DNA of 16,908 nt from CAYVDH01 sp964450355 (GTDB lineage: Bacteria > Bacteroidota > Bacteroidia > NS11-12g > UBA955). This document shows, one piece after another, positions 16,301-16,908 of this stretch. The notes under the pieces are model-generated. The model had not been told where the DNA came from and searched no databases. It worked only from the letters and a program-made list of their open reading frames with translations. Location: positions 1 through 16,908 of the forward strand of contig CAYVDH010000072.1 of assembly GCA_964450355.1 (NCBI GenBank), read 5' to 3'. The number at the start of each line of letters is the position of its first letter. Within the stretch, counting starts at the first letter, position 1. Both the position numbers and the translations under genes were made by a program.

Positions 16301-16908
16301 AGTTCCTGTGGTATTGTTGTTTCCAGCAAAATAGCCTATAAATGTTTGATTGCCAGTGGTAGTTAATCTTGTACCAGCACTAGCACCTATAATGGTATTA
16401 TTAGATGAACTTGTTATCCTTGTTCCTGCCGAATCCCCAATAGCAACGTTGTTGTTTCCAATGGTTAATGACCTTAGGGAAAGTGCGCCAACGCCAGTAT
16501 TCATAAATCCGCTATTTGATGATTGACCAACTCTTGACCCAATGTATGTGTTTTCAAAACCACTTGTTTGACTGTGGTATGATTTGTAGCCCAAAGTAGT
16601 GTTGTGAAGCGAAGAATCTATGATTCCTGATTTAATGTTGTTTACTCTAAAATTTAATGATTGAGCATCTGTAGTTCCTATAAAATTTGTATTTTGATTA
16701 GTGCCAGCATTACCCCTTATTCTCCAATTTAATGTGGTATCATCGTTTACCAATACATAGTTGCCATTTTTATTTAAAATGATAGAATCTCCATTGCGTC
16801 TTATTGTTTGTAATTCATTTAATTCGCTGCTATCAGGAATGGTAATAATTCCTCCGCCTTGACTCAAAATTACAGTTCCCCAATTCATCGTTTGACTTAA
16901 AGTTTGCA
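12968..16908 (-). CDS. Giant repeat fibre protein with C-terminal peptidase S74 chaperone domain, 5' end outside window
   Basis: Probable surface or fibre protein, cut by the right edge of the window. Numbering from the first internal ATG (16888), 1306 residues are visible. Residues about 1-50 carry two short beta-repeats (LSQGGGIITIPDSS, then LQTIRRNGDSIILNKNG). A bridging RGNAGTNQNTNFIGTTDAQS segment leads to about 60 units of 17 residues (96-1148), consensus NxAIGxxALxxNTTGxx. The C-terminal S74 intramolecular chaperone domain (1185-1306) has SDRRLK with S1185 and K1190, the expected self-cleavage dyad, GFIAQEV at 1223-1229, YYGLRYSTFVIPLVNAV, and a final coiled coil. S74 domains trimerise beta-helical phage fibres and then cut themselves off; a trimeric fibre here is inferred. 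The frame stays open upstream of the ATG, and no signal peptide is visible, so the true start lies beyond 16908. No T9SS sorting domain is present. Downstream are wbpD and galE. Confidence 0.85.
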   Translation of the reverse strand, partial: QTLSQTMNWGTVILSQGGGIITIPDSSELNELQTIRRNGDSIILNKNGNYVLVNDDTTLNWRIRGNAGTNQNTNFIGTTDAQSLNFRVNNIKSGIIDSSLHNTTLGYKSYHSQTSGFENTYIGSRVGQSSNSGFMNTGVGALSLRSLTIGNNNVAIGDSAGTRITSSSNNTIIGASAGTRLTTTGNQTFIGYFAGNNNTTGTQNNFIGANSAYFNIRGSNNISIGASSFYNNTSGSQNIAMGNFALYSQSFTNANTAYNSNNLAIGFQSLYSNAPTARGNGYNNKAIGNQSLYFNTTGSNNLAIGDSSIYSNSTSWYLTGIGNNTLKNNSSGKKNTAIGYNALVNNNTGSNNLAIGTFSLSTNSSGYQNTGIGDSTLFNNTTGIKNTGIGLFSLRANTTGSNNVGIGVYTLQNNTTGIENVGVGNNTLRSNTTATRNVAVGHNSLAANTTGGENTGVGYISLQNNTTGSQNTAIGNFAMSGNSTGSNNVAIGYVAMSGNTTGGTNIAIGSNVFQGNTSGSQNIALGNFALGANTTASNNIAIGTNSVRQNTTGTINIGIGRNALFSNTTGNFLIAIGDSSMFYNTSNYNIAIGASAMVRNTTGLYNLAIGSFSMNRNTTGFFNLSMGDSALFTNTTGNSNLTIGKASMKQNTTGARNQVYGVNSMYKNTTGSNNTSVGYQTLYNNTTGNFNNSIGYQSLYNNTTAYSNIAIGTHSLFRNTTKNNLIAIGDSALYNNGTGASTSIDGMGHTAVGSKVLYNNTTGYYNTAYGNNVLFANTTGYSNTASGYNSMLSNTTGNLNSAYGAYSLRANTTGVRNAGNGNAALFSNTTGSYNTAMGSNTLVSNTTGNSNVAVGIYSLFQNSTGSNLIAVGDSAMYNNLVNNNMAIGSKALFNNTYSERNTAIGYNAMFSQSFSNSNVSYASDNVAVGYRALYSNNPTNATNGNKNLAFGNFAAYRNTYGQINIAIGDSALYSNDSLSRNIAIGYRALKNYRNTNSITKVANTFNIAIGNDAMYNATRTNLTQSGTNNIAIGNASLANNNVPRRVVAIGDSAAYYQTYEVVAIGYKAGMARGDQSVYVGQEVNGGNYTVGVGFNALKTNTGSSNVGIGINSFGNIVNNNYNTGLGANTGYGYSNLDSCTFIGNSANTNTNGIRNSMALGYESVVTASNQVRIGNSQISSIGGFANWTNVSDRRLKNNITPYTLGLEFITKLNPVQYQLNNQPGNVQQGFIAQEVDSLAISLNTNFSGIDKPGNSSSYYGLRYSTFVIPLVNAVKQQQTMIDEQNAKIESQKQELEMLKQKLILIESKIEKN
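13982..14206 (-). repeat. 75-residue higher-order repeat, copy B
   Basis: Second copy of the block described at 15971-16195, starting NTAIGYNAMFSQSF and ending GDSALYSN, with units of 24, 22, 17 and 12 residues. It lies 663 residues (1,989 bases) nearer the C-terminus. Many residues differ, so the duplication is not recent. Confidence 0.8.
15971..16195 (-). repeat. 75-residue higher-order repeat, copy A
   Basis: Four consecutive units of 24, 22, 17 and 12 (partial) residues, starting NIAMGNFALYSQSF and ending GDSSIYSN. The same succession of unusual lengths recurs in copy B at 13982-14206 with clear residue similarity (YSQSFTNAN against FSQSFSNSN, LYSNAPT against LYSNNPT). This shows duplication of a multi-unit block within the array. 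Confidence 0.8.

Larger units (their letters stand above)
13445..16603 (-). repeat. Array of about 60 tandem 51-base (17-residue) coding repeats
   Basis: Residues 96-1148 of the giant protein form back-to-back units, mostly exactly 17 residues long, of the form N-hydrophobic-A-I-G-x-x-A/S-L/M-x-x-N-T-T-G-x-x. The Gly of the AIG step and the Asn-Thr-Thr-Gly turn are the most constant positions. Some units are longer (22-25 residues), implying extra loops, and a few are 13-16. The pattern resembles the short-period trimeric beta-rolls of YadA-type heads and phage fibres. Codon choice varies between units, so the array is old at DNA level and not a recent slippage expansion. Confidence 0.9.

Noticed and set aside
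13445..16603. Regular 51-base spacing suggestive of a CRISPR or satellite array
   Set aside because: The period is a whole number of codons, a long reading frame runs through it with a consistent 17-residue protein motif, and the DNA units are not identical.
12968..16908. Prophage tail fibre gene
   Set aside because: The S74 domain is phage-typical, but no capsid, tail, lysis or integrase gene is visible and the downstream genes are sugar enzymes. Upstream sequence outside the window could change this.

Overview
The window reads as AT-rich chromosomal DNA of a member of the Bacteroidota (order not resolvable by eye). The evidence is a type IX secretion (T9SS) C-terminal sorting domain at 10794-11372, promoter elements of the Bacteroidota kind (TAnnTTTG, twice with TTG 20 bases upstream), A-rich leaders without Shine-Dalgarno sequences, and a gene set (ndk, DHH phosphoesterase, FKBP lipoprotein) typical of the phylum. 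I see no tRNA, rRNA, insertion sequence, integrase or CRISPR array.

Layout. (1) 40-459: ndk on the minus strand, divergent from (2) 647-8241: a tight plus-strand run of six genes with junctions of -14, +1, +4, +3 and +8 bases. It encodes a NrnA-type DHH phosphoesterase, a tandem-FKBP lipoprotein, RfbB and RfbA (making dTDP-4-keto-6-deoxyglucose), a large SLBB polysaccharide-export protein and a Wzz-like co-polymerase without a kinase domain. (3) 8168-11372: alternating single genes, namely a GT9 glycosyltransferase (-), an EI24/CysZ-like membrane protein (+), a probable outer-membrane protein (-) and a small T9SS cargo protein (+). (4) 16908-11359: a minus-strand run with a giant repeat protein ending in a self-cleaving peptidase S74 chaperone domain, a WbpD/WlbB-type sugar N-acetyltransferase, and galE.

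Taken together this is a cell-surface locus. The plus-strand run makes a dTDP-sugar precursor and the export and length-control machinery for a polysaccharide. The minus-strand run pairs a fibre-like, probably trimeric surface protein of about 60 units of 17 residues with two nucleotide-sugar enzymes. rfbC, rfbD, wzx, wzy, the initiating transferase and the other enzymes of the WbpD pathway are not here, so the polysaccharide cluster probably extends elsewhere.

The most interesting features are the S74 repeat protein, which is cut by the window's right edge and carries an exact-length 75-residue duplicated block, and its linkage to sugar genes. All three convergent gene pairs overlap at their 3' ends. 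TAnnTTTG elements lie unusually close to, or inside, predicted start codons. GC content drops inside the SLBB gene.
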